From assembly GCA_023079485.1 (NCBI GenBank), contig CM041084.1, positions 67,365,709 through 67,429,708 on the forward strand: a DNA stretch of 64,000 nt, written 5' to 3'. A model generated the notes under the pieces. It had not been told where the DNA came from and did no database searches. It saw only the letters and a list, made by a program, of their open reading frames with translations. Source of the stretch: Archilochus colubris (taxonomy: Eukaryota > Chordata > Aves > Apodiformes > Trochilidae). The translations under genes were made by a program, and so were the position numbers. Each line of letters starts with the position of its first letter. Positions within the stretch are counted from its first letter, which is position 1. Below, piece by piece: positions 1-11,828 of this stretch.

Positions 1-1935
1 ATTCTTGTATGTTCTTCAAATCAAGTTGGCAAGTGATTAGTCTTTAATAAAGAATATGACTTTGCAGATGTAAAAGGGAATTCAAAGCATGCTGCGGTAC
101 ACGAGTTTTGCAATACTGAGAACATCATGAAAATAAAATGCAAAGTTACTTTTCCTACTTAATCTGATGCTTGAGTGAGGTTTTGTGAAGTGTCCAGGTG
201 AATAAGCATTTCAACTTACTTTGCTAATTATAGCAAGTAACATCATTGACCACAGTGATTCAGATTGCGAGATAGTTTCCATGTTATGACATTATCTTAG
301 CATGTTCACAGCTTTCTGAAAACACTCACTTCTTGGAATGAAACTTAGTTTCTTCCTGATGGTGGTCTATTTTTGTAGAGAAGAACTAAAAGGAAGGGTT
401 CAAATGCGTGGAAACTGGAACCTACAGTAAAACACATTAATATTTGTGAGCTATTTCACTCACCCATTTCTAAACAGAGCATTTCTTGAAACTCCACAAC
501 CTACAACCTAATCCAAAGCCCAGGGAAATCAATGGAAATACCCACAATAATTGCATTGGGCTTTAGATCAGATGCACTGCATTTAACAGAGAGAGTTATC
601 CTTGCTTGTTTTACAAATAACACTTGGTTTTGAATTAGAGACCTCCTGGCCCTAAAATCTGCTGCTGTGGAGATAATACAGAAAGCTACTGTTTTCTACA
701 TCTGGATATGTGGTTTTCAGAAAACTTGTCTAGACAGCAAATATTGTTATTTACATCAGTAAATATTGAATCAGTCTGTTTACATCAGAAAAAGGAAATG
801 CACAAAACCTGTCTTTTCCAAACCCCACACCATTTTAAAGTAATAATCACATTGGTAGAAAAATTACATGCTCAACTCAGAGGCATGGAACAGCTGAAAA
901 TCCATATTACCATGAATTCATATTTCTTTCATTGAAGTTATTCAACACTCTTCTTCAGTATGAGTAGTAGGTCATGACCAATAACTAGTGTCTTTGAAAA
1001 AAAGCCTTTTCCTTAGTTCATATTTGAACTGGAACTATAACACTTATTAGCTCAATAGCTATTAAGCTTTCAAATTGTCTGAAAGGGAGAAAGCACCAGA
1101 CCAGGAAGCACCAGACCACTTAAGGTGGCCATCCTTAAGACAGATCATAGCATCCAAAGGGGAGAACTTGAGCTTCTGGTTGACTAGATCTGAAAACACA
1201 GAATTTTCTTTGCAACCTTAGATCAGTGATTTCAGAGGAAGTCTTCTCAACTTATTTATGTGCTTCAAGAATCCCAGTAGCCAGTATAAAGTCATCTAGA
1301 TGCTTCTTTAAAGTCAGGGAAAAGACACAGCACCTCCACAAAGTTTATTCCTGCCTGTCATAGGATGAATGCCTTGCCTGTTGAAGCATGGTACACACCC
1401 AGATGACCATCCCACAGGGACAGCCAATTTTCAGATGCAAGACGTATTCTCCATCTTCCCCTCCTTGTTTCTTAGTTCTTCAGCTATGATATTATCCCTG
1501 ATCACAATGATAATGGCATCTTCCTACTACACAGGACTGACTTAAAGACTAACACATGTAGAGATTTTCCATCCTTCACTTAATTACCTAGAGAAGACAA
1601 ACTCCAGGGCTGTATCCTGACAAAAAAAAGGCTTCTCCATAGCATCCTATGCTACGTCATAATAAAGCCCAACTTAAGCAATAAGGAATAACTGCTACAG
1701 CACACAGCTAAAATTAAAGAAGTCTTAAAATGCATATTCAATACTTGGCAAATAAACCTCCTGAAACCTCCAGCCTTTTAATGTAAATCTCTCTACTATT
1801 TCTGGAAGAAAATACTGAAAACACCATACTTTGTTCAATATTTTTGCTCCTGAAAACGTTTGCCTTACCTCTTTATTATACTTAAGAAGTAGGTACAGAT
1901 ATTTTTAAGAGTCTGGATGCAAATTATGGTGAAGG
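1..1935. other. Non-coding AT-rich stretch
   Basis: No gene or recognisable transposon is visible. The open frames here are short and show no domain, repeat structure or codon bias. The only local structure noted is a 13-base direct repeat (AAGCACCAGACCA at 1091-1103 and again at 1106-1118). It could be intergenic or intronic. Confidence 0.5.
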
Positions 1936-3004
1936 TGTCATGGTTTAGGCCCAGCTGGTATCAGCCAGGCCTCTGCTTCCTCACCTCTCCTCAACCATGG
2001 GACAGGGAGGAGAAAATCCACCTTACATTTTGTTAATTGACACAAGGATAGGAAGGTTTTCGTTCCACGATTATGGTAACAGGCAAAAAAGGTTCAACTT
2101 GGGAAGGAAAAAACCTAATTTAATCTACAAAGAGAAAGAGAAAACATGGCTAGATCTTAATACCTTCTCATCCACCCCTCTCTTCTTCCCAGGCCCAGAT
2201 CTCTTCCCTGCTGCCTCCTTCTCAGGGCACAGTGGAGGGGCAGGGGGTGTTTAGGGTCAGTTCCCCACACGGTGTTTCTGCCACTCCTTCTTCCTCAGGG
2301 AGAGGGCTCCTCACACTTTCCCCCTGCTCCAACACGGGAATCCCTCTCCCGGGAGAGTCCTTCAGGAACCCCTGGGACACGAATCCCTCCCTGAGGTGCA
2401 GTCCCTCAGGAACTGCTCTCGCCCGGGCTGCACACAGAGTCACGGCTGCTGCAGGAGCAGTCACCTCCTCTGGCACGGGATCCTACATGGCTGCAGATCC
2501 ACATCTGACCCTCTCTGTGATCCTGCCCAGGCTGCTGCTTCATATCTGCCCACCTGTTACACTTCAGGGGCTACAAATCCATATTTACTCCACTGTGGTC
2601 CTTCAAGGACTGCTCCACCATCCTTCTTCAGGGACTGCTCCACTGTGCTTCCCCTTAGGCTGCAGGGGCCCAGCTGCCATCCCACCACGGGCTGCAGGGA
2701 AACCGCTGCTTGGCATCTTTCCCCTCCTTCTTCCACTGACCTTTCTGTCTTTTCTCTGGCATTTCTCTCTCTCTTAATCCTATGCTCCACTCTGCACATC
2801 TTTTTCTTGTATTTCTGCAGTTTCATTTCCCCCTTCTTGAAGTTGTTACTCACAGAGGTTCATACAACTTTTCACATCTCCTCACCCTCAGCCAGAGATG
2901 GGGCGGGGAGTGGAACCAGGGCAGCTTCCAGCAGCTTCTCACAGGAGCCACCACTGTGGCCCCCCTGCGTCCAAAACACCACTGCACTAACCCAAGACAG
3001 GACA
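1936..3004 (-). mobile_element. ERVL-like LTR, minus orientation (solo)
   Basis: On the plus strand the block starts TGTCATGGTTTAGGCCCAGC and ends near CAAGACAGGACA. Read on the minus strand it therefore starts TGTCCTG and ends in ACCATGACA, the TG...CA ends expected of an LTR. Read in that direction it has a segment resembling the avian ERVL-type LTR region (GGCCACAGTGGTGGCTCCTG, then GAGAAGCTGCTGGAAGCT), repeated GC-rich units with the word CAGCC in the middle, and an AT-rich part near the 3' end containing TAGATTAAATTAGG. The GC-rich middle gives several overlapping open frames on both strands (up to 222 codons, at 2396-3064) which I regard as chance. I could not find a matching target duplication (GAAGG before, TTATC after), so the exact ends are uncertain. 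The family assignment rests on memory of bird LTRs, not a search. Confidence 0.62.
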
Positions 3005-4099
3005 TTATCTCAAGACATCAGTGCTTTATTAGCAAGCCTCCAGAGAAATTTTTGTATTGTATAAACATGTTTTCTATGTTGATACTTTCAAACTTTCATT
3101 AAATGTTTTGTGCCTTGGAAAGCATCCCTTATATTCTTGTCATGTTTTGCACAGGTGAACACATGCCACTCTTTAAAGCGCTGCAGGACTGTGACCAAGA
3201 GTAATCAAAAAAGAAGTATTTGAGACATACAATGAAATAATCCAGGATACACAAAATTCCTCCATTTTTACTTCATCTTAAAAAAAAAAAAAAAAATTGT
3301 ATTCAAGAGCTCAAGTCAAATTTTCAAACTAGAGATCTTTAAGTTAGTGGTTTAGCTTCAGTTAGCAGCCAAGTAAAACAAGCCTGATTTTCAGACATAA
3401 AATCAATAGAAACTCCAGATACTTAATATCATGGGTCTGTAAATCAGTCCTGTGTGTTTAAATGGATAAAGATGATGACCAGTTTTCAGAAGAGCTAAAT
3501 GATCTCAATTAGAAATAAATATAGTTGGCAGCTCTGGAAAGCAGACTCCATTGTTATAAGGTATTGATCTATCCTTTATTTTTGCCATCTTTTTATTTAG
3601 GATTAAAACAAAATAATAATAATTTTTAAAACTTCTTTATTACACAGAGCAGATCTAGCCAGCATGTACAGGGCATTTCTAACCGAAGCTGAATTGTGCC
3701 CTTTTGTGCACTGATGCAAGGCAAGAGTGCCTTTCTTGAAGTTAATGGAATGACTTTTGTATTTTTTCAGAAAAAAATCTTCTGATTTCATAGGGTATAC
3801 TTTTAATTAATTTTCAATTCAAATATAAATATGCCGTTCTTTTCTGAAACTCAAGAGTTTGCAGCAGGCTTCTTTGCAGGGCCTCTTTTGCTTCATTGCA
3901 GCTGCAATGAGAAGTTTGGAGCTTATCCTGCAACATCTCTGTAAAGGGGTCACCAAAGGGGCCAATTCGTTTTACAGGCATGAAATGCTTTCACATTGTT
4001 ACCAGAAAGTTCATAGGTGAAACTAAGCTGAAGAAATTTCACTCCCTATTAAAAGCAGTATGAGGAGGAAAGGAAATTTAACCTAACAGATCATTTTTG
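3005..4099. other. Non-coding stretch with poly-A run
   Basis: No gene is recognisable. A run of about 17 A lies at 3280-3296. The rest is AT-rich unique-looking sequence. Confidence 0.5.
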
Positions 4100-4382
4100 C
4101 CAGACGACTTTCAACAAGACAAGAGGGCACGGTCTCAAGTTGTGCCAGGGGAAGTTTAGGTTCGATATTAGAAAGAATTTCTTTGCACAGAGAGTGATCA
4201 GACATTGGAATGGGCTGCCCACTGAAGTGGTGGATTCTCCGTCCCTGGAGATATTTAAAAAGAGACTGGATGTGGCACTCAGTGCCATGGGCTGGTAACT
4301 GCAGTGGTAGTGGATCAAGGGTTGGACTTGATGATCTCTGAGGTCCCTTTCAGCCCAGCCAATTCTATGATTATATGATTAA
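4100..4382 (+). mobile_element. CR1 LINE 3'-end fragment
   Basis: This is a 5'-truncated CR1 covering the last part of ORF2 and the 3' tail. The plus strand carries the CR1 words AAGAGGGCACGGTCTCAAG, GGATTCTCCGTCCCTGGAG, TTGGACTTGATGATCTCTGA and the degenerate tail ATTCTATGATTATATGATT. It closely resembles the 3' parts of the copies at 39 kb and 42 kb, so it belongs to the same subfamily. It has no intact frame and is a dead retrotransposition remnant. Confidence 0.9.
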
Positions 4383-5310
4383 ATTTAGGACAACACAACA
4401 AAGTATCAGAGCAGGTTTTTGCAACAATTTGGTTTTCTTAAAAAAGACCAAACCACTCTTCATGAAGCATACATACTTGGCTTTCTCCCAGTTTTACTGC
4501 AAAGCAGAAACACAATGCCTTTTGTTGATAGGTGAAGTGGAGCTACTATCTCCAGTACACCAAAAATTTTGCTTCTTAAAAAAAAGGTTCCATGGAAAGC
4601 AGTGAATAATGATGAACATTTGACAGTTCCCTATTGTAACTCCTAACAGGTCTAAACCCAACTAAGACCACTTTACCTTGTTATTTCAGTAATTTGTTTC
4701 CTTACCGTTTGACCATTTGAAATTAAATATATTTCTAATTTATCAAGTGTTTAGTCTCTGCAAGTCAATCACCTCTAATGTGAGGAATACTGCAGATGCC
4801 TACCTCTTACTCACTTGCATGGGATCCCATAAAGGTTATCACTCCATTTTTTTGTTGAGATTTATATGTCTTTACAGAATAGCATAGGAGCATATCAGTT
4901 ATGTTGCAATGCCACATTCAGCATAAAATTACTCCCGAGTTTTATATTGGATCTATGTAAAATAATATATTTCCCTGAAATGATAATAGATCAAACAGAT
5001 AGATGCAGAGAAGGGAAAGGAAAATCTTAGGTTTTCAAGTGATTATAGTAACTGATAATGGGAAACTAATGAATATAATGAAAAGCTATCTTTCTCACAG
5101 TCCTTAAAGTCTCTTAAAACCCTAACACACTCATAAGTGAAGACATTGAGAATCTTTGTCTAGTTTCTGTCCAGAATTAATTTTCTGTCCTGTAATTTTA
5201 CTTTCAGCTAAGTCTCTTGTAAGTAGCAGCATTTGATGACATTAACAGCAAGTTTCTCAGTCAGTGTGTGCTTCTAGGACTGATAACCCTCGATGTTTAT
5301 AGTTACTGCT
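4383..5310. other. Non-coding stretch
   Basis: AT-rich sequence with no recognisable gene, RNA gene or repeat. Confidence 0.45.
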
Positions 5311-5965
5311 AGAGACTGGTGTGCAGAGCCAAGGACACTGCTCAGTTCTGCAGGAAGAGACAGGGAGTAAAAGGGTCATACCTGCAACCCTCCTTAAGGG
5401 AGGAGTGGACAAGGCAGGTGGCCAAAATTAACCAAACTGAGTATTCTATCCCATACACATCATAGTCGGTACACATTTGAGGATTCACAAGGGTAAAGCC
5501 CCTTCACTCTTCCTTTCAGCCCTTCACCTCTTCCTGCCCTGTTTGTTATCCTGGGAGGATTCTGTCTCTTCCTGTGGTCCTGATCCATGCCAGCCTGAAT
5601 CTGTGTGTTCCTGCCTCCAGCTCCCGACTGCTGCTGACTCCAGGAATCCAGCCTGGACTTTCCCAGGGCTGCCCTGCAGCCTTAGTAGAGATGTGAGAGT
5701 TATTCATGGAAAAAAGGGGAAGAATGTGGTACTGTTTTTTCTGTATATGTGTGTATAAATATATATATAATTATTTTTCCTTTTTATCATTACTGTTTCA
5801 TTAAAGCTATGTCATTTAGTTTTCAAGCCATAAGTCTCCCTTATTGTCTCTCTGTTTTTGATCAAGGAGGGGAGGGAGATTAATAAAGAGTATCTATCAT
5901 TCAGCTAATTGCCGGCCACTGTGCCACTTTCCACTTACTTAAAAATGCTCAAGATTTGGCCCCAA
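5311..5965 (+). mobile_element. ERVL-like LTR, plus orientation
   Basis: The order of blocks matches the avian ERVL-type LTR as I know it: a U3 part with ATTAACCAAACTGAGTATTC, a GC-rich segment with CTGCAGCC-type words, a region with ATTAAAGCTATGTCATTTAG that would carry the RNA 3'-end signal, then TCAAGGAGGGGAGGGAGATT and ATTGCCGGCC near the 3' end. The sequence after this (CACTGTGCCACTTTCC) does not give the usual terminal CA-ended motif, so the 3' end is degenerate or replaced. A 93-codon open frame inside (5477-5758) has no family features. It lies opposite in orientation to the LTR at 1.9-3.0 kb, so the two are not one provirus. Confidence 0.6.
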
Positions 5966-7858
5966 CATCTACCATGCCTGCTAGCTACGAGCTAAAATTT
6001 ATCAACACATTTTCTATCTTATATAATGCTTAGGATGGTTTCTTTCTATTTCCAAGTTAAAACACAGTGTCTTTAGATGTCTTCAGTCTCAGATTAGTTT
6101 TCACAATTATCTGTCTTTCACATGACAACTGGATGTAGGATAAGTTCATTCTCTTCATTATGGCCTATACTAAGTAAAGACTTCAAAGGGTTCCATACTT
6201 AGCAAACTAAACCAATTCTTTATTAAAAGAACTATACGTAGAGCCATCACACTTTTTTTTTTTTCTTCAGTATTAAATTTGGCTTCCCAGATCATAAATT
6301 CTTCAGGACACGTTTTTTCCCCAGAGAAAGGCAGTCCTGTGTATACACACACCCTCTAGCCCAGCATGTAATATTAGTGCTTTTAAAATGCAGAGGTGCT
6401 AACAAGGCCTAATTAATCTAATAAATTAATCTGATCAGTGACAAATACATATCCACCTTGGGGTAATGACTACTTAGAAGACAAACAAGTTCATTACATT
6501 GTTTGACAGTTTTTTATAACAGATTTGCATTAAATAACCATGACATTCCTCATGTGAGTTTGAAAATGTCTGCAAAAAAATCAAATCCAAGATACTACCT
6601 AGTCTTAGCTGTCCCTTCTCTGCCTGTTCAATTAATTGACTAATGCCATGACCAACAAATAAGAGATCACTTTAGCACAAAGTTATGTTTTTCCAATAGA
6701 ATGGAAAAAGGGAAAGTAGAGATATTTCACTGTTTTGCATGTAGTTGCATATTTTACTAAAGAATCAACTCATATCTGTCACATGAAGTCAAATTTCTTT
6801 TTAATAAATTAAATAGCTTCAAATAATGTTATTGTGCCATGACTTTCAGAAGATCTGTCAAGAAAGAAGCATCCTTGACTATGCAGTTATCAAAGGAGTT
6901 ATACTGTTATATTCTTGACTGTTTTGGGACAGGGGAATAAAACAAACCTTCCCCTTTTAAATCATACTTGCATCCTCAGTAAAGTCCAAACCACCTTCTG
7001 GCAGCTTTAGGGCTCAAACAACACTGCTTTGAAAGAGCAGAGGAAGCAATCTGTGTATTGAAATGTAAATATTCACTACAGAGTATGGTACATAAGAATT
7101 CTGAAGGAAAGCAGGGTGCTGAGGTTATTTATTCATCCATCATTACCCAGAATTCTCCATCTGCTGTTTCACAGAAATGCTTTTCAGTTTGTTTGAGCTC
7201 TGGAAGAAACAGAGTTTGGGTATTGCTTTGGAGTAGGCAAAGCTCTTTGTCACTTACAGAGCACTAAAACTCATTTGAAGACTTGATTCAATAACAGATG
7301 AGTCAGTACCTTCATTAACAGATTTTAGACCTTCACAAAAGTTGCAGGTTTGGCTTTACCGGGAGAAGAAACAAGGGTGTAGGCACTCCTCCTTGCTGTT
7401 AGACACATTCTCACGTGCTACAGCTGTGGTCGTGTAAAGGTTTTAAATCAGTTCAATTTGTATGTTCAGGCAATGCATTTGAAGATGAAAGATGGGTAAC
7501 TAAATGCCAAGAATTTAATGCTGATGATAACTGGGAGAAAAAAAAGTCACTGATCTGTACAAGAAAGTCTGTTTCAGTTTTAAGGAGTCCATTTTATATT
7601 ACATTGGCAATTCAAAGAGCAGGATTTTACCAGGAGCTTATTTTCTCATGTTAATAAAACATTGCCTTATTTTCAATTAATAAATTTGTGGAATATGTTG
7701 GTGTTACTCCTACTGCCTTCTCTGAAGGGGATCTTAGCTTTAATAATTCACTCAGTTCTAGTGAAGAGGCTTTAGGGTAATGCAGTTTACAGACTCGTAA
7801 TTTCTTCGCCAAAGAAAATGTAGACATAACACATGCAAGTATAATAATGGCACATATA
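5966..7858. other. Non-coding stretch
   Basis: No gene or recognisable transposon. A short T-rich run lies at about 6252-6265. Small open frames here (60-79 codons) are not supported by any motif or splice context. Confidence 0.45.
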
Positions 7859-8095
7859 TGTAGTGTAACAAGGCAACCAGGTGCCCCTAATTACCAGGCA
7901 GTGGGCATGAGCTTGTGTTAAGCCCACCTGTGCCTAATTAGGGTGGGCCCCAACTGCAGATGAGCAGGATTAGGGGGCCAATAAAAGGGCTCATGCGCAG
8001 TTGGGGCCCGCCCTAATCAGGCACAGGTGGGCTTAACACAAGCTCATGCCCACTGCCTGGCAATTAGGGGCACCTGGTTGCCTTGTTATACTACA
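7859..8095. mobile_element. Fold-back element made of inverted LTR-like arms
   Basis: The left half (from TGTAGTGTAACAAGGCAACC) and the right half (ending GGTTGCCTTGTTATACTACA) are near-perfect inverted copies of about 105 bases each. They flank a loop of about 20 bases (AGGGGGCCAATAAAAG). The left arm aligns by eye with the U3 of the LTRs at 49 kb and 50 kb: TGTAGTG start, ACCAGGTGCC, AGTGGGCATGAGC, CCACCTGTGCC and GGGGCCAATAA occur in the same order. The unit therefore looks like the 5' half of a related LTR (call it family C) followed by an inverted copy of itself. The flanks CATATA and CGTATG match at four of six positions and may be a decayed 6-bp target duplication. It could fold into a long hairpin if transcribed. 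It could instead be an unrelated DNA-transposon MITE, but the shared word order argues against that. Confidence 0.75.
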
Positions 8096-10950
8096 CGTAT
8101 GAGTATAATAAAATCTCAAAGTGGACTTGTGAACTGAGCAATTCGTCTCTTTATAAAGTGTATAAGAAACATAAATACTTGTGAAAGAAAGTATCTTAAC
8201 AAATCCTGAAAATCTTAACAGTACACAACTGAGAAAATTATGGTCACATTATCTACTATTATGAAATAATGACAAATCCAAACCAGAATATTTCAATAAT
8301 ACTGTACTAGGTCATATTACTGTTTCTGAACTTGTGGATTCCTTTCTTTCAAAATGATGGCAGACTATCTTTCTTTGTAAACTCTGTGTAAATCCTTTTT
8401 ATTTTCTCAACAGATTTGCTACTTCTCTGTATTCAGAAACCATTTAATAAAATTAATGACAAGAAAGTTTTCAGTGCTAGTAAGACTTAAGCTTCTGCAC
8501 CTGGTATAGATAACACAGATCAGTGGAACTGAATTCCTTTTTCTGGATAATCGACATCAGTTTTTGGGGTTTTTTTCCAAAATACAAGAGATGGAATAGG
8601 TCAGCAGAAGAAAGAAGCAATCCTGTTTGACCTTCACATGCCAATAGGGACAGCACTAAAAGCCATCTGTCTACTTTTAAAGTAAGGGGAGTTTACCTCC
8701 TGGTGCTGTTCTTTGAGGTAGAAGCTATACTTTTGTGAGTCAAGAGCAAAGAGGCAATGGTAAATAAAAAAGTCTAGTGGAAAAATAAATTGTGCTGCAG
8801 CTATGCATCTTTACACTTCTTGGTCCAGTGGTCAGAATTCAGTTGAATGAACTGCAAAAATAAAGAATAAGATTCTGCAAAGCAGAGTGGGTTTTAAAAA
8901 AAGTGTACAGGGATAATCTCCAAATGCCTTTTAATTAAAAGAGCTTACTAAAAATTAATTTTTAAAATGTTTGTAACTGTGAAAATCAAGTAATTAAATA
9001 ATCTCAAGTAAAATTTGTGATAATCACTTTTCATACAAGAGTGAATTGTCAAGAACTTCAATTAGCAATGATGAAAAACACAGGCCCTGTAAGAAGTTTT
9101 CAGAGTCAGAATTTAAAAAAAAACACCTGTTCCTCTTCTAATGGGATGATTATATGCTGAATTTTGACATGGGATTAAGAGCTGGTGCTCCATCTAAGAA
9201 CAAATCCAAAAATTTAGCCCGATACAGAGGAGCTGATGGCAGAGCTGGAAAATTCTGTGGTGAGGGTGTACATGCACATCACATGATGTTGAAAAGAAAA
9301 ATCTGAACACTGTTAAGAGAGAATAAGAACTACTAAACTTGTGAACAGAAAAGAAAGAAAAGGGAAAAAAAAAAAAGGATTATATCCCTTATTTCTGTGA
9401 AATAATATTCAGTGACTTATGAAGAGGAGGTTAACCCAGCTGTAAGCTTTAATGTTCAGGAGAATTAAATCCTCAGCTTTAAATAACATTTGCAGTAAAT
9501 TAAATCAGGAGTTATGCAATGTCTGGAGTACATCACAAGCACCCCATGATTACCACAGCCAGCCAAACACTGTGCCTGAGCAGGCAAAACTCCTAACTGG
9601 GATCAAGGTTTTTATCCAGTGTTTAGTCTCCTTTGACCCGATTCATTTCACCACCCTTACTTAGGAAGGAAGGGGAAAGTTTTATTGCTGTGAAAGCCAC
9701 TGCAGATATTTGGGCCAAAATTAAGCCTGATGTAACTCAAACCATGTCACACCAGGGATGGATTTGGCCCAGAGTCTGGGCAGGTTAATGCTCTTCCTGA
9801 ACTGGAGATCTGTGCTAATTCACCTCAGTTCTTTAGCTCTGCAGCAGCTTTGGCTGCAGGCTGGGCTTGAGGGGCCACTGAGTTGGGTGACCTGGTTGCT
9901 GTAAAGAGGGGAGCAAGAGATGCCAGCTGCTGGGCCAATAGTCCTTTAAAACAGAAAAAATGTTCCTTTTTTTGTGAAAATACATCTCTTGATAGATGTG
10001 GCATACCCTCTCCTACAAGCCATTCTCTTTTAGGTGCCTTCTGCTCCAAGCCCTGCTGATGAAAGCCTTTTGTGGGTAGCATTTCAAGTTAGCAGGAGCT
10101 GTGTCTGGTCACAGACTGCACAACAATATCTCCTTAGCAGTGGTAGCTGCCATACCCCCTGCACTAATCACCTGCATAGAAACAGGGCTGTTCTGTGCTA
10201 TTTAAAGGGCTGGATTCTGCTCTCTTAACCCAATTCATGAGGAGGAAATGGGGTGGTATCATTATAACTAAGAGTGGAATGTAGAGCTCGTGCTAAAAAT
10301 GCTGCCCGGCTGGGAGTGCTCGCCTCCTGCATTTCAAACATTCCTTACCCGAGCATTCATCCCAGTTCAACAGCTCCATGCACATATAGATGAGCAATAA
10401 TGGCTTCCCATTTAATGTCCCTTTTTCCCTGAGACAGTTATTATTAGTGGTAGGGGAAAAAAAAAAAAAAAAGAAAAGAAAAAGAGATTTACTGCAAGTT
10501 TGATGCATCACTTACAGGAGTAATGGAGAGAGCCTGGATGTGCTGATGGCAGTGCTACCACACCTTGCAAGAAAGCTCAGGCAGCAGCATTGCACCACTC
10601 ATTCAACTCATTGGAAAGGCAGAGAGGGGAAGCTGCTGAATGCAGGTATGGTCCTTGAAACAAAAGGGCATTGACAAAGCTGCACAAGGAAAAGTTTGGT
10701 CCCCCTCTGGAAGAGACCTCTCCTCCCCCATAAGAGATCTCACTAGGGCAGGACAGGAAAACCAAGATGGCTTTATATTTCCTTTCTGCTTCCATCATCC
10801 CTGGGCTGGCTGATGAGCTGCTTTATTCTGAGGTAAAGATAAAGCATGACCTGCCCTTCTCCTGCTGACTCTGGGTCAGAGGGGTACTCTAGGCACACTG
10901 CAGCAGTTTGTAGTATACTTCCAGGTGTGGTCCACTTCTACTGGAGGACT
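8096..10950. other. Non-coding stretch
   Basis: No gene is recognisable. Simple A-rich runs occur at about 9364-9376 and 10453-10471. The part at about 10270-10440 has more balanced composition and no repeat character, and could be a conserved non-coding element, but that cannot be tested from one sequence. Confidence 0.45.
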
Positions 10951-11828
10951 TTAAGGAGGCTAAAAGATAGGTAATGACTAAACCAGGTGGAAGTGTTGAT
11001 CTGCCTGAGGGTAGGGAGGCTCTTCAGAAGGATCTAGACAGGCTTGATCCATGGGGCAAGGCCAATTGTATGAGTTTCAGCAAGGCCAAATGTCAGATCC
11101 TGCACTTCAGCCACAACAACCCCCAGCAGGGCTTGGGGAGGAGTGGCTGGAGAGCTGCCCAGCAGAGAGGGACCTGGGGATGTTGATTGACAGGAAGCTG
11201 AACATGAGCCAACAGTGTGCCCAGGTTGCGAAGAAGGCAAATGGTATCCTGGCTTGTACCAGGAACAGTGTGACCAGCAGGAGCAGGGAAATGATCTTAC
11301 CCTTGTACTCAGCCCGGGTGAGGCTCCACCTCAAGAACTGTGTGCAGTTTTGGGCACCACGGTATAGGAAGGATATTGAGGTTCTGGAGAGGGTGTAGAG
11401 AAGGGCAGGTAGGCTGATTAGGGGGTTGGAGAACAGGTCTGTGAGGAAAGGCTGAGGGAGCTGGGGCTGTTCAGCCTAGAGGAGGCTGAGGCTTATCACT
11501 CTCAACTACCTGAATAGAGGTTGTAGTGAGGTGAGTGTTGGCCTCTTCTCCTTAGTAACTAATGATAGGAGAAGAAGTAATGTGTTCAAGTTACACCAGG
11601 GGAGGTTCAGATTAGAAATTAAGAAAAATCTCTTCACTGAAACAGCTGTAAGGCATTGGAACAGGTTACCCTTGGAGGTGGTGGAGTTGCCAGCTCTGGA
11701 GGTATTTAAAAAATGGGTAGATATGGCTCTTCAGGAGATGATTTAGTGGTCAATGTGGTGTAGGACTGATGGTTGGACTCTATCATCTTGAAGGTCCTTT
11801 CCAACCATGATGATTCTGTTATTCTATG
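10951..11828 (+). mobile_element. CR1 LINE fragment with degenerate ORF2 end
   Basis: The plus strand encodes, in broken frames, the C-terminal part of CR1 ORF2: [20 protein letters not shown], then [15 protein letters not shown], then a frame shift into [18 protein letters not shown] and [14 protein letters not shown], then [15 protein letters not shown]. It ends with TCCTTTCCAACCATGATGAT and the tail TTCTGTTATTCTATGAT. It is a 5'-truncated copy that starts after the catalytic part of the reverse transcriptase and carries several frame breaks. It is more diverged than the copy at 38-39 kb. Confidence 0.9.

Noticed and set aside
2232..3102. Overlapping open frames of 181, 222 and 106 codons on the plus strand and 84-98 on the minus strand
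   Set aside because: They lie inside a GC-rich ERVL-like LTR, have no domains, and occur in several phases at once, as expected from composition.
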